NCBI RefSeq assembly: GCF_900111825.1
Contig: NZ_FOJM01000025.1
Span: 1-47,716, forward strand
Length of the DNA: 47,716 bases
Reading direction: 5' to 3'
Source of the DNA: Pedobacter suwonensis
GTDB taxonomy: Bacteria; Bacteroidota; Bacteroidia; Sphingobacteriales; Sphingobacteriaceae
Of the stretch, positions 47,643-47,716 are shown one piece after another. The translations under genes and the position numbers were made by a program. The notes under the pieces were generated by a model. It was not told the origin of the DNA. It worked only from the letters and a program-made list of their open reading frames with translations, and did not search any database. Positions within the stretch are counted from its first letter, which is position 1, and the number at the start of each line of letters is the position of its first letter.

Positions 47643-47716
47643 AATTACCTATTAATGAGCAGAATGCGGCATCATGCATTTCCGTATAGCTAGGCCATAG
47701 CACCGTATCACCGTTC

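Noticed and set aside
47643..47716. Possible C-terminal end of a gene entering from the right edge on the minus strand
   Set aside because: The frame is open to the edge but runs on into the direct repeat, and 25 codons are too few to judge.
1..47716. tRNA, rRNA, CRISPR array, prophage or intact insertion sequence
   Set aside because: No cloverleaf, regularly spaced repeat, phage structural gene or transposase was seen on either strand.

Overview
The window is chromosomal DNA of a Bacteroidota bacterium, most likely a Pedobacter-like member of the Sphingobacteriaceae. The reasons are the sigma-ABfr type promoter boxes (TAnnTTTG) before many genes, the near absence of Shine-Dalgarno sites, a SusC/SusD pair, families largely confined to this phylum (DUF1573, DUF6520, fused E1 alpha/beta dehydrogenase, DAHP synthase fused to chorismate mutase), and interspersed repeats of the GTCATTGCGAG...GAAGCAATC type. 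I see no tRNA, rRNA, CRISPR array or intact transposase.

Layout. 0.1-3.6 kb: proline dehydrogenase (-), then an S4 RNA-binding protein, aroB and a sterol-desaturase-like membrane protein (+). 3.7-4.3 kb: a type II toxin-antitoxin pair with an operator-like palindrome. 4.5-10.1 kb: an aromatic amino acid cluster (pheA, DAHP synthase/chorismate mutase, aroA, aroC, a DUF1684 gene) led by a textbook attenuator whose 20-codon leader peptide holds eight Tyr/Phe codons. 10.3-14.5 kb: fused 2-oxoacid dehydrogenase E1, DUF1573 protein, aminotransferase. 14.7-18.5 kb: small and unknown genes, an alpha-CTD-like protein behind a structured leader, a Crp-like regulator, MauE and DUF6520. 18.6-24.4 kb: a tlpA-susC-susD operon convergent with MauE-DUF6520. 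24.4-27.1 kb: sparse DNA with a strongly structured, possibly RNA-coding region, an XRE regulator and a lipoprotein.

27.1-34.0 kb is a complete ebo cluster (eboF-E-D-C-B-A on the minus strand) preceded by a TMEM220-like gene; EboD and EboF both differ from their enzyme families at metal- or substrate-binding residues. 34.1-38.7 kb: a 57-aa gene coupled to a 177-aa unknown, a LysR gene broken by one stop codon, GNAT acetyltransferase, EamA transporter and a YcaQ-type DNA glycosylase. 38.8-39.0 kb: a MITE-like element. 39.0-45.7 kb: thioredoxin-ApbE-DUF4266-DUF3570, then an operon of response regulator, histidine kinase, cytochrome b and a frameshifted VIT1 transporter. 45.9-47.7 kb: DUF5694 protein, two tandem 33-aa membrane peptides and a cluster of interspersed repeats.

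Best candidates for something new: the Phe/Tyr attenuator; the pseudoknot-like structured locus at 25.4-25.6 kb; the leader at 16.6-16.8 kb with two competing structures; the paired 33-aa membrane peptides; the 57-aa/177-aa coupled pair; and a set of genes whose promoter box lies only 4-6 nt before the start codon, implying leaderless mRNAs, one of them with its promoter inside the upstream terminator.
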